Shown here piece after piece: positions 54,679 to 62,835 of a stretch of 64,000 nucleotides of DNA (positions within the stretch are counted from its first letter, which is position 1; each line of letters begins with the position of its first letter). Made by a program: the position numbers and the translations under genes. The stretch comes from Frankia nepalensis. Lineage in GTDB: Bacteria > Actinomycetota > Actinomycetes > Frankiales > Frankiaceae. The notes under the pieces were generated by a model. It was not told where the DNA came from, ran no database searches, and saw nothing but the letters and a program-made list of their open reading frames with translations. The DNA lies in contig NZ_JADWYU010000101.1 of the NCBI RefSeq assembly GCF_016786325.1, positions 1 to 64,000 of the forward strand, in the 5' to 3' direction.

Positions 54679-57663
54679 TCAGCAGACCTGGCGGTAGGGG
54701 ATCGCGGGCAGGTAGCGGCGCCACCGGGTGGGGTCCAGCTGGTGGGCGTCGCCGCGGCAGGCCGTGGCCAGCAGGGTGGGGTCGTCCAGCGGTGTCACGC
54801 GGGCGATGTGGTCGGCGGCGGCGGTGATCAGGGCCTGGCCGTCGGGGGTGAACGCGACGGACTGGACCCAGTCGGTGTGGCCGGCGAGCCGGCCGGCGGA
54901 GGTGGGCTCGCCGGGGACGGTGAGATCCCAGAGGTGGACGGCGCCGTCGCGGCCGGCGGTGGCCAGCGTCCGGCCGTCGGGCGCGAAGGCGAGGGTGAGC
55001 ACCCAGTCCAGGCCGGCCGAAAGCGTCGCCTCGGCGCGGGGGTGGGCGGGGTCGGTGACGTCCCACAGCCGGGCGGTGCCGTCGTAGCCGCCGGTCGCGA
55101 GCTGCCGGCCGTCGGGGCTGAAGGCCACTGCCCACACATAGTCGCTGTGGCCGGTGAGCGTCGCCTCCGCGCGGGGCCGGCGCGGGTCGCTGACGTCCCA
55201 GAGGCGCGCGGTGTGGTCGGCGCTCGCCGTCGCGAGCGTCCGGCCGTCGGGGCCGAACGCGACCTGCCGGACCCAGCCCGAGTGGCCGCTGAGCACGCCC
55301 AGCTGGGCCGGGCGCGCCGGGTCGTGGACGTCCCAGATCCGGGCGGTGTTGTCGTGGCCGGCGGTCGCCAGCCGGGCACCGTCGGGGCTGAACGCGACGG
55401 AGACGACGTAGCCCTCGTGGCCGCGTAGCGTCGCGACCCGGGCCGGGTGGGCAGGGTCGTGGATGTCCCAGAGGATCGCCGTCCGGTCGTGGCCGACCGT
55501 CGCGAGCAGGTTCCCGCCGGGGCTGAACGCGGCGGCGGTGACCCACCCCTCGTGCCCGCGCGTGACCGCCAGCGGCCTGGGAATGGCGGGCCGGGAGAGG
55601 TCGGTCAGGTCGGCCAGCGCCCACAGCCGGCTGGTGCCGTCCGCGGAGGTGGTCGCGGCGAGCCTGCCGTCCGGGCTCACCGCGGCGCCGAGGACCGAGT
55701 CGGTGTGGCCGGTCAGGTTCGTCGCCGCCGTGTCGGCGAACGAGGTGCGCAGGCTGGCGCGGGTGGCCGGGCTGGGGCTGATCCGGAACGCGGCGAGGCT
55801 GAGGCGGGCCGCGAGCTCGGGGTCGGCCGAGCGGACCTGGTCGGCGGACTCGGCGATACCGGCGGCGACCGTGGCCGGCGTCGGGCTCGGCCCGGGCTGG
55901 TTGCGCAGTACCACCGGGATCAGGATGATGATCAGCATCAGGGCCAGCAGTGGCATGATCAACAGGGAGGCGTGCCGGATCCGGTCCCGCCAGACCCGCG
56001 CCGGCCGCCCGTCGGTGGCGTCCACCGGCCGCGGGGTGGGGCCATCCCGCGAGGCGAGGTCCTCGGTGTCGGCGCGGGGGCGGAGCTGGGCGCGCAGCAC
56101 GGCCGCGAGCCGGGCGCGTCGGCCGCGGGCGGCGTCGGCCGCCCTTTCCGCCTCCGCTGCTCCTGCCTCGAAGCCCTCCGCCTCCGCCCGCCGCGCCGCG
56201 ATCCCTCGCGCCCTGGCTCTGCGCCCCTCCGATCCCCGCGCCGCGGCACCGCCGGTCGCGGGGCCGTCGCCCGCGGCCTGGTCGCCGCGCGCCGTCGGGA
56301 TGCCGCCCGCCGCCGCGGCGCCCGGGCCGGTGGCGGGCTGGGCGCCGCCGGCGCCGGCCTGGTCGGCGGCCTCCGGCGGCCAGCCCTCGGAGGCCGCGTG
56401 GTCGTCGCCGGAGTGCCCGCCGCCCACGGCGGCGTCGGCTGGCACCTCGCCGGGGGTGCCCCGCGCGGGCTGGGCCGGCAGGGTGCCGGCGCGGATGGCG
56501 CGGCTCACCGCCGGGTCGGGGTGGGTCGGCGGGCCCATCCCGACCAGGCGCAGGAACAGCTCCTGCGCGGTCGGGCGCTCGGCCGGGTCCTTGCTCATCG
56601 CCTGCGCGACGATCGGGCGCAGCGCGGGGCCAAGGCCCTCGAGGTTCGGTTCCAGGTGCACGACGCGATACAGCTGGACGGGCGTCGGCCCGTCCCCGAA
56701 CGGCAGCACGCCGGTGCCCGCGTAGGTGACCAGGCCACCCCAGGCGAAGATGTCGGCCGCCGCCGTCACCGGCTGGCCGTTGGCCTGCTCCGGCGACATG
56801 AACGCCGGGGTCCCGATCCGCAGGACGTCGTGGCTGAGCACGCCGTGCGCGTCGGCGGCCCGGGCGATCCCGAAGTCGATGACCCGCGGGCCGAGGGCGG
56901 AGAGGATCACGTTCGACGGCTTGAGGTCGCGGTGCACGAGGCCCGCCCCGTGGATCGCGGTCAGCGCGGCGGCGACGCTCACGGCCAGCCGTTCCAGGTC
57001 CCCGGTGCGCAGCGGGCCGCCGGCGAGCACGGCACGGGTGAGCGTCAGCCCGTCGAGGTACTCGGTCACCAGGTACGGCGGCCCGTTCGGCGGGTCGACG
57101 ACCTCCAGCACCTCGGCGGTGCAGAACCGGGCGACCCGGCGGGCCACGTCGGCCTCGCGCAGGAACCGCTCCCGGAACTCGGGCAGCTGGGCGAGGTCCG
57201 GCCGGATCATCTTGATCGCGACCAGTCGCAGCTCGCCGTCGATCCCGTCCGGGCCGACCACGGCCGGCCCGCCGATCACGGCCGACCCGCCGGCCGCCTG
57301 CCCGGCCTCGATCGGCCCGATGCCGAGGTAGACGGTGCCCATCCCGCCCTCGCCGAGCCGTCCGATCAGCTGGTAGTCGCCGAGCTCTTCCGGGTCGTCG
57401 TCCGTGAGCGGCTCGGCGGCGACCGCCCCCATCGGATGCGTCGGATGGGTCGGCAGGGTGAGCCCGCCCCGGGTGGGCACCGTCAGCGGCTGCTGGGCCG
57501 GAAGCGGGACGGTCGGGAGCGTGCCGGACGGGTTCTCCGCGGACTGGTTCTCACCGCCCGGGTTCCCGCCAGACCGGTTCTCGCCGGGCGGGGCCTCGCC
57601 GGGGCGGGGCGCGCTGGGCGAGGTCGCCTGGACGGCGAGCGCGTGCTGCTGGTTGCGGCGCAC
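54679..57663 (-). CDS. Membrane Ser/Thr protein kinase with seven WD40 repeats
   Basis: 994 aa from GTG 57663, with GGGGGGATCG just upstream. The kinase domain (residues about 95-370) has GRLGEGGMGTVYLG, VAIKMIRPDL after an inserted Gly/Ala-rich loop, LVHRDLKPSNVIL, VIDFGIARAADAHGV and GTPAFMSPEQANG, so all catalytic residues are there. A long Ala/Gly/Arg linker leads to one transmembrane helix near residues 565-588 (LLIMPLLALMLIIILIPVVL). Outside the membrane, residues about 650-980 contain seven WD40 repeats (GHEGWVTAAAFSPGGNLLAT, GHEGYVVSVAFSPDG, ILWDIHDP, RLWDVSDP and so on). Likely a sensor kinase; it may act on Thr-rich targets such as the protein at 3237-4475 (inference). Confidence 0.93.
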   Translation of the reverse strand: MRRNQQHALAVQATSPSAPRPGEAPPGENRSGGNPGGENQSAENPSGTLPTVPLPAQQPLTVPTRGGLTLPTHPTHPMGAVAAEPLTDDDPEELGDYQLIGRLGEGGMGTVYLGIGPIEAGQAAGGSAVIGGPAVVGPDGIDGELRLVAIKMIRPDLAQLPEFRERFLREADVARRVARFCTAEVLEVVDPPNGPPYLVTEYLDGLTLTRAVLAGGPLRTGDLERLAVSVAAALTAIHGAGLVHRDLKPSNVILSALGPRVIDFGIARAADAHGVLSHDVLRIGTPAFMSPEQANGQPVTAAADIFAWGGLVTYAGTGVLPFGDGPTPVQLYRVVHLEPNLEGLGPALRPIVAQAMSKDPAERPTAQELFLRLVGMGPPTHPDPAVSRAIRAGTLPAQPARGTPGEVPADAAVGGGHSGDDHAASEGWPPEAADQAGAGGAQPATGPGAAAAGGIPTARGDQAAGDGPATGGAAARGSEGRRARARGIAARRAEAEGFEAGAAEAERAADAARGRRARLAAVLRAQLRPRADTEDLASRDGPTPRPVDATDGRPARVWRDRIRHASLLIMPLLALMLIIILIPVVLRNQPGPSPTPATVAAGIAESADQVRSADPELAARLSLAAFRISPSPATRASLRTSFADTAATNLTGHTDSVLGAAVSPDGRLAATTSADGTSRLWALADLTDLSRPAIPRPLAVTRGHEGWVTAAAFSPGGNLLATVGHDRTAILWDIHDPAHPARVATLRGHEGYVVSVAFSPDGARLATAGHDNTARIWDVHDPARPAQLGVLSGHSGWVRQVAFGPDGRTLATASADHTARLWDVSDPRRPRAEATLTGHSDYVWAVAFSPDGRQLATGGYDGTARLWDVTDPAHPRAEATLSAGLDWVLTLAFAPDGRTLATAGRDGAVHLWDLTVPGEPTSAGRLAGHTDWVQSVAFTPDGQALITAAADHIARVTPLDDPTLLATACRGDAHQLDPTRWRRYLPAIPYRQVC

Positions 57664-58170
57664 CGATCCCCCCGAACGAGCAGGCAGACCTAACCCGACA
57701 GGACCTCAGTCTGCGGCCCCGCCCGGCGTGCCGTACCGCCACGGCGCGATTACTTAAGGTAGTTCCTGTCTGTGCGGACCTGGCGGGCGTGCTGGTGTCG
57801 CCCCGGGCCACTCTTCGTGGATCAAGGCGGCGCGAGAGCCTCCGCGATCTACCAGAAGAACCCACCTACGCCCCGCCCGACCGGCCGGTCATGGCCTGTG
57901 GGTGTTCGGCCGGTGATCCCATGGGCTGTGGTGCCGAAAACGTGCCAGTTCGGCGCCATAGGCCATGGACCGATTCCAGGGGCGGTGGTGACCGTGCAAC
58001 CCCACCCGGCCCGGCCAGCGCCGAGGGCCCGCGGGCTGCCGAGCCAGGGCCAGGGCGGAGCTGGGACCAGGGCCGCGCGCCTCGAACTGCCACGCGCCGG
58101 GAACCGCGGTTGTCCTGCGCGCCGCGTTCACCCCGCCGCCCACCGCCCGCCGCCGAGTGGCGGGCCGGGG
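57664..58170. other. Intergenic region with promoter-like AT-rich patch and palindrome
   Basis: About 500 bp upstream of the kinase gene. An AT-rich patch at 57748-57765 (GATTACTTAAGGTAGTTCC) may hold the kinase promoter. CTTCGTGGATCAAGG at 57815 and the complement of CTACCAGAAG near 57850 recall the ends of elements R1/R2. A 15-17 bp inverted repeat lies at 57888-57970. No gene is supported. Confidence 0.45.
57888..57970. repeat. Imperfect palindromic element upstream of the kinase gene
   Basis: GTCATGGCCTGTGGG (57888-57902) matches the complement of CGCCATAGGCCATGGAC (57954-57970) apart from a few changes. CCATGGGC and CATGGCC words recur between them. Possibly another short dispersed palindrome or an operator. 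Confidence 0.4.
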
Positions 58171-60534
58171 CTACGCCTTGCGGTGGCGGTGGGCGCCGGG
58201 GCGGCGGGGGATGGTGAGGGTCTGGTCGGACTGGGGGGTGCCGGCGTCGGGTTGGAGGGGATGGGCGCCGGTGCCGAACCAGTCGTAGGGGCCGGCGGGG
58301 CCGCCGACGTTGCCGGCGATCAGGTCGGCGAGCGGCATGGCGCCGGGCTTGCCGGCGTCTCGCTCACCCGGGTCCCGCGGGACCGGGCGGATCGCGAACA
58401 CCACCGCCCAGACGGCGACGGCCAGCAGCGTGAGCGCGCACAGCCCGAGAACGACCTCGACCGCGACCGGCGGCCACGGCGACCAGGCGAGCAGCGCGTC
58501 CAGGCCGTCCCGCGCGTCGCCGCCCGGGCCCTCCCACCAGCGCGGGAACAGGACGCAGATCGCCATGGCCTGCATCGCGACCGCGCCCGCGAGCATGACC
58601 AGCGGGGTGAACCGGGACAGCCGGCCGGCCGACGCGGCGCCGGCGCCGACCCCGACGGCGAGCGCCACCAGGCCGGCGAACAGGTAGCGGCCGGAGATGC
58701 CGCTGGCGTGCGACGTGTCATGGAAGTGCAGCCCGGACTGGAGCGTCATCAGGCCGAACAGGCCGGCCGTCGGCCAGAGCATGAGCACGAGGTCAACCCG
58801 CCTCGCCCTCGGGCGCGCGGCCGCGATGCCGACCGCCGCGAGCACCGCGACCACGACGGTGCCGATCCGCGCGGCCAGCTCCGGCAGGTTCGCCTCGAAC
58901 CAGCCGAACTCGCCCCACCAACGCAGGATCGTGCCGTTGACCAGTACGTCCGCGAACTCCCCCCAGCCGGACAGCTCGGTGCCGAGCACGAAACCGGGCG
59001 TCGTCGGCTGGAACGTGTGGTAGCGGACCAGGTTGACGACGAACCACCAGGCGCCGAACGCCAGCGCCGCCACCGTGCCGGTCAGCAGCGGCCGCCACGG
59101 GAACCGAGCCGCCGCCGGCGACACGGCGGGGCCGGCCGCCGCCTCCGCGAGCAGGAACGGGGCGCCGTCCGCCCGCGTCCGCTCGGGGGCGGGCAGGGCT
59201 CCGGCCTCCCCCGCGCTGGCCCCTTCCCGTGCCAGCGCCCCGCGGGCCCGCCGCCAGGCCAGCAGGTAGGCGACGACCGCCAGCGGGACGAACACGATGC
59301 CCAGCGACTTCGACAGCATCGCGATCCCGATGAACGCGCCGACCCAGCAGCCGGTGCGCGCCGACGTGTCGCCGCGCAGCACATAGCACAGCGCCAGCGT
59401 CGTCAGCGCCCCGGCGAGCACCAGCAGCGCGTCGTTGTTCACGCTCGAGCCGATGTGGGTCAGCATCGGGATGGCCAGCGGGAGCAGCGCCGCGACCCGG
59501 CCGGCGGCGCGGCTCTCGGTGATCCGCTCGGCGGCGGCCCACGCGATCAGGGGCAGCGGCGCCACCATGAGCACGCTCATCAGCCGCAGCAGCCCGATGA
59601 CCAGGTCGAACCGCAGGTCCTGCGGCGCCCCGGGCGGCAGCTTCACCAGCGCGGCGCCCGCGAGGTAGTACAGCGGCGGGTGCTGCATCATCTGCTGCAC
59701 GTCCCCCGCTGGCTGGCCCGGCCTGGGCAGCTCCCGCCACTCGGGCCGGTCCGCGCGATCGGTCGCGTCGGCCTCGGTGAACGGCCCGACCGCCAGCTCA
59801 CGCGGGTTGTCCCGGGTGCCGTAGGGCGCCTCGACGATCGAGCCGACCGTCTCGGGGGAGGCGGTCGCGTGCCCGACCGGAGGCCAGCCCTTCCCTTCCG
59901 CCAGCCGCATCACCGCGTCGACGTGATGCGGCTCGTCCGGCGCGTGGTACTGCGGCACCAGCACCGACCAGCTGCCCAGCAGCAGCGTGAACAGGATGGT
60001 GATCAGCCAGACGGGCGCGGGCGCGGAACGCAGCACCCGCCAGGGGCGGAAGCGCACCTCGGGCCGCAGCAGCTCGCGGGGGCCGGCGTCCGCCCCAGTG
60101 GCCGGCCGCCGGTCCGCCGCGGCGGCGTGCCCCGGCCCGTTCTCGGCCTCGGAAGGTCCCGGCCCGTTCTTCGCTTCGGGTGGTACCGGCCCGTTGGTGG
60201 CCTTGAGCGGCCCCGGCCCGTTGGTGGCCTTGGGCAGCCCCGGCCCGTTCTTGGCCTTGGGCGGCGGCCCCTTCTCAGCTTCGGAAGGCGCCGGCCCGTT
60301 CCTGGCCTCGGGCGACAGGCGCCCGTTCCTGGCCCTGGGCGACGTCAGACGGTTCTCAGCCTCGGAAGGCACCAGGCCGTTCTTGGCCTCAGGTGAGGGC
60401 CCGTTCCCGGCCTCAGACGACACCGGCCCGTTCTCGGCCTCAGATGACACAGCAGAAGACCCCCCGGGCGATGGACGCCTGTCATGGTAGGCGTCCCGCC
60501 CCGGGCCACCCACGCCAGATGGCACCCGATCCAC
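58171..60534 (-). CDS. DUF2142-type polytopic membrane protein with repetitive N-terminus
   Basis: 787 aa if read from GTG 60534 (no strong ribosome site). Residues about 30-135 are tandem copies of a 9-10 residue unit, variants of SEAENGPGP, coded by a DNA minisatellite. The first helix (PVWLITILFTLLLGSWSVLV) leads to PQYHAPDEPHHVDAVMRLAE, the DE..H loop shared with the proteins at 14269-16386 and 28027-30384. MMQHPPLYYLAGAAL and SSVNNDALLVLAGALTTLAL follow, then about ten helices, and a Pro/Arg-rich tail. Predicted GT-C-like lipid-sugar enzyme; activity unproven. It is followed after about 500 bp by the kinase gene on the same strand. Confidence 0.8.
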   Translation of the reverse strand: MDRVPSGVGGPGRDAYHDRRPSPGGSSAVSSEAENGPVSSEAGNGPSPEAKNGLVPSEAENRLTSPRARNGRLSPEARNGPAPSEAEKGPPPKAKNGPGLPKATNGPGPLKATNGPVPPEAKNGPGPSEAENGPGHAAAADRRPATGADAGPRELLRPEVRFRPWRVLRSAPAPVWLITILFTLLLGSWSVLVPQYHAPDEPHHVDAVMRLAEGKGWPPVGHATASPETVGSIVEAPYGTRDNPRELAVGPFTEADATDRADRPEWRELPRPGQPAGDVQQMMQHPPLYYLAGAALVKLPPGAPQDLRFDLVIGLLRLMSVLMVAPLPLIAWAAAERITESRAAGRVAALLPLAIPMLTHIGSSVNNDALLVLAGALTTLALCYVLRGDTSARTGCWVGAFIGIAMLSKSLGIVFVPLAVVAYLLAWRRARGALAREGASAGEAGALPAPERTRADGAPFLLAEAAAGPAVSPAAARFPWRPLLTGTVAALAFGAWWFVVNLVRYHTFQPTTPGFVLGTELSGWGEFADVLVNGTILRWWGEFGWFEANLPELAARIGTVVVAVLAAVGIAAARPRARRVDLVLMLWPTAGLFGLMTLQSGLHFHDTSHASGISGRYLFAGLVALAVGVGAGAASAGRLSRFTPLVMLAGAVAMQAMAICVLFPRWWEGPGGDARDGLDALLAWSPWPPVAVEVVLGLCALTLLAVAVWAVVFAIRPVPRDPGERDAGKPGAMPLADLIAGNVGGPAGPYDWFGTGAHPLQPDAGTPQSDQTLTIPRRPGAHRHRKA
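60130..60460 (-). repeat. Coding minisatellite in the DUF2142-type gene, ~27-30 bp unit
   Basis: About a dozen imperfect copies of a unit like GGCCCGTTCTCGGCCTCGGA (plus strand) encoding (S/P)EAENGPGP variants. Units differ by point changes (AENGP, AKNGP, ATNGP, ARNGR). The period varies between 27 and 30 bp but stays in frame. Confidence 0.75.
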
Positions 60535-60732
60535 CCAAATTCAACCCAGAGTCCAGGAAACGTATCGGTAGCGCCTGAGAACGGCCCTCCGGGCAGCCGC
60601 GCGACCGGAATCTCGGCGGCCGCGGCCCGGCGTCGAGGGCCTGAGGGGCCGGCCCTCTGGGGGAGACATCCGGCGGCCGTCCTGGCGAAGCCGACCGGAG
60701 GCGGCGAACAGGGGCTACCCACCCCGCGGCCG

Positions 60733-61446
60733 TCAGCTCCAGGCGTCGGCGGTGCCGATGACCTTGGCGGGGGAGCCGGCGACGATGGCCTTCGCGGGAA
60801 CGTCCCTGGTCACGACGGCGCCGGCGGCGACGATGGCGCCCTCACCGATCGTCACACCCTTGAGCACGATCGCGCCGGCGCCGACCCACACGTGGTCCTC
60901 GATGACGATGGGCGCGCTCTGCGGCTGCTGTACGCCGTCGACGACGATCGGGTGGAAGTCGTTGTCCATGAGCTGGGTGTTCCACGAGATCGTGCAGTGC
61001 TCGCCGATCGACACCCGGTCGCGGACCAGGATCTTCGCGAAGCCGTTGATGTTGACCCCGTGGCCGAGCTGCAGTAGCCCGGAGTCGACGACGACGCGCA
61101 CGCCGCGCTGCAGCGACACGACGCCCTCGCAGCGCAGCCGCCCCTCCGGGTGTACTCGGACGATCGACGAGTCGTGCTTGGTGGACAGCCCGAACGAGCC
61201 GAGGCCGACCCTTAGCACACCACCAGGGGCGAACTCGAAGCGCTCATGACCCTCGATGATCGTGCGCGAGCCCGTCCAGATCGGCTTGCCGTAGGCAAGC
61301 GGATAGCGCAGCCCGGTGACGAACGCCAGTGCCGAGGTCTCCCGGGCGGCGTGCAGCGACCGGACGTGCTGGACGTATTCGCGTAGATCGCTCCTGAAAG
61401 CACCCACGAATACCACCCTAGGCGCCGTTGCCGTGAGTGGCCTCAC
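60733..61446 (-). CDS. Left-handed beta-helix (hexapeptide) acyltransferase
   Basis: 237 aa from GTG 61446; an internal GTG at 61416 (VVFVGAF) is an alternative. The N-terminal part is alpha/beta. From about residue 110 come hexapeptide turns: [40 protein letters not shown] and [20 protein letters not shown], then [20 protein letters not shown] and [14 protein letters not shown], the classic end of O-acetyltransferases of the LacA/NodL/WbbJ type. It probably acetylates a sugar in the cytoplasm. It is convergent to nothing; the next gene is divergent. In a glycan-rich neighbourhood, so O-antigen or capsule acetylation is likely (inference). Confidence 0.88.
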   Translation of the reverse strand: MRPLTATAPRVVFVGAFRSDLREYVQHVRSLHAARETSALAFVTGLRYPLAYGKPIWTGSRTIIEGHERFEFAPGGVLRVGLGSFGLSTKHDSSIVRVHPEGRLRCEGVVSLQRGVRVVVDSGLLQLGHGVNINGFAKILVRDRVSIGEHCTISWNTQLMDNDFHPIVVDGVQQPQSAPIVIEDHVWVGAGAIVLKGVTIGEGAIVAAGAVVTRDVPAKAIVAGSPAKVIGTADAWS

Positions 61447-61854
61447 CGGGCCTCGGGGTCTCCGCGCGCGCCAGGCCGCGACGACGCGGGCCCGGCCTGG
61501 GGCGGCGCGGCGGCGACGTCGGTCGCGCCGGGCCCTGACCTGCGTGAACGCGCCGGAATCGCGGCCGGCCGGCGCGCCGGCCGGCCGGTGTGATCCTCAG
61601 TGGTCTCCGTGGGAGACCGGTGGCCGTCACATATCGTGTCCAAGACCCGCCCACCGTCCGGGCGTGCGCGTCACCGTGTCACGCTGGCACGCGAACCACC
61701 GTCGGCGAGCATGGGCGTGGAGCCGGGCCTCGGCGCGTCGCCGGCGGCCGAGGCGGTGGCCGAGACGGCGGCGCTGCCTTGTAGACGGGGACCCAGACGC
61801 GGCGCTCCACGCGCCGCGGGGTCCTAAACAGCAGCGACCGGGAGTAAGACCGAC
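61447..61854. other. Divergent intergenic region with palindromes
   Basis: About 400 bp between the acyltransferase (minus) and GT2 (plus) genes. It contains a perfect 26-bp palindrome at 61562-61587 (half-site CGGCCGGCCGGCG) and a small hairpin GGTCTCC/GGAGACC at 61602-61618. Small open frames have no support. Confidence 0.5.
61562..61587. repeat. Perfect 26-bp palindrome
   Basis: CGGCCGGCCGGCG followed directly by its complement, no spacer. Only G and C, so chance is less remote than for mixed sequence, but it sits in a promoter region. Confidence 0.6.
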
Positions 61855-62835
61855 GTGAGTGTCAGCGCCATCCGCAAGCCCCACCCCTCGGACGCGTCCA
61901 TGCTCACCGCGCCCGGCGACGACGATCAGCTCTCGACCCAGCGGGACGCGCCGTACGTGACCGTCGTGCTGCCCTGCTTCAACGAGCAGGACCACGTCGT
62001 CCTCGAACTCGAGCGGATCAGCGCGGCGATGGACGCCAGCCGCTACAGCTATGAGCTGCTGGTCATCGACGACAAGTCGACCGACGACACGCTGGCGGTG
62101 CTCCACGAGGTGGCGCCCCGCTTCCCGAAGATGCGGCTGATGCCGTTCCGGCGCAACGGCGGTTCCGGTACCGCCCGCCGGATCGGGACGCAGGAGGCGC
62201 GCGGCCAGATCGTGGTCTGGACCGACGCGGACATGACCTACCCGAACGAGCGGATCCCGGAGTTCGTCAAGTACCTCGACGACAACCCGGACGTGGACCA
62301 GGTCGTCGGCGCCCGCACCTCCGAGGAGGGCACCCACAAGTGGGCGCGGGTGCCGGCGAAGTGGTTCATCCGGATGGTCGCGCAGCGGCTGTCCGGGACG
62401 AAGATCCCGGATCTGAACTCCGGGCTGCGGGCGTTCCGCCGCGAGGTCTCCCTGCCGTACCTGCGGCTGCTGCCGCCCGGGTTCTCCTGCGTCACCACGA
62501 TCACGATGGCGTTCCTGTCCAACCAGCACCCGGTGGACTACCTCCCGATCGACTACGCGAAGCGATCCGGGAAGTCGAAGTTCCACCCGTTCCGGGACGC
62601 GCGGCGTTACATCCTGCAGGTCCTGCGGATGGTGATGTACTTCGACCCGCTCAAGGTGCTGCTCCCGGTCGCACTGTGGATCATGGGGTTGGGGTTCATC
62701 AAGCTGATCGTCGACCTCGCCCGCTACGACTTCCACGTCGCCACGTCGACGCTGCTGGCGATCCTGGTCGGCTTCCAGATCGCGGTCCTCGCCCTGCTCG
62801 GCGACCTCGTGGCCCGGTCCCGTGGCAGTTCCTGA
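61855..62835 (+). CDS. Family 2 glycosyltransferase, dolichyl-phosphate-mannose-synthase-like
   Basis: 326 aa from GTG 61855, with GGGAG upstream. GT-A motifs: YVTVVLPCFNEQDHVVLELE, LLVIDDKSTDDTLAVL, PFRRNGGSGTARRIGTQEAR, IVVWTDADMTYPNERIPEFV (DAD in place of DXD), and LNSGLRAFRREV. The C-terminal part has two hydrophobic segments (VLLPVALWIMGLGFIKLIVD and TLLAILVGFQIAVLALLGDL), which anchor it in the membrane, as in DPM1/GtrB-type enzymes. Such enzymes make polyprenyl-phosphate sugars, the donors needed by GT-C proteins like those in this window. It overlaps the next gene by 14 bp, so they are co-transcribed. Confidence 0.92.
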   Translation: MSVSAIRKPHPSDASMLTAPGDDDQLSTQRDAPYVTVVLPCFNEQDHVVLELERISAAMDASRYSYELLVIDDKSTDDTLAVLHEVAPRFPKMRLMPFRRNGGSGTARRIGTQEARGQIVVWTDADMTYPNERIPEFVKYLDDNPDVDQVVGARTSEEGTHKWARVPAKWFIRMVAQRLSGTKIPDLNSGLRAFRREVSLPYLRLLPPGFSCVTTITMAFLSNQHPVDYLPIDYAKRSGKSKFHPFRDARRYILQVLRMVMYFDPLKVLLPVALWIMGLGFIKLIVDLARYDFHVATSTLLAILVGFQIAVLALLGDLVARSRGSS

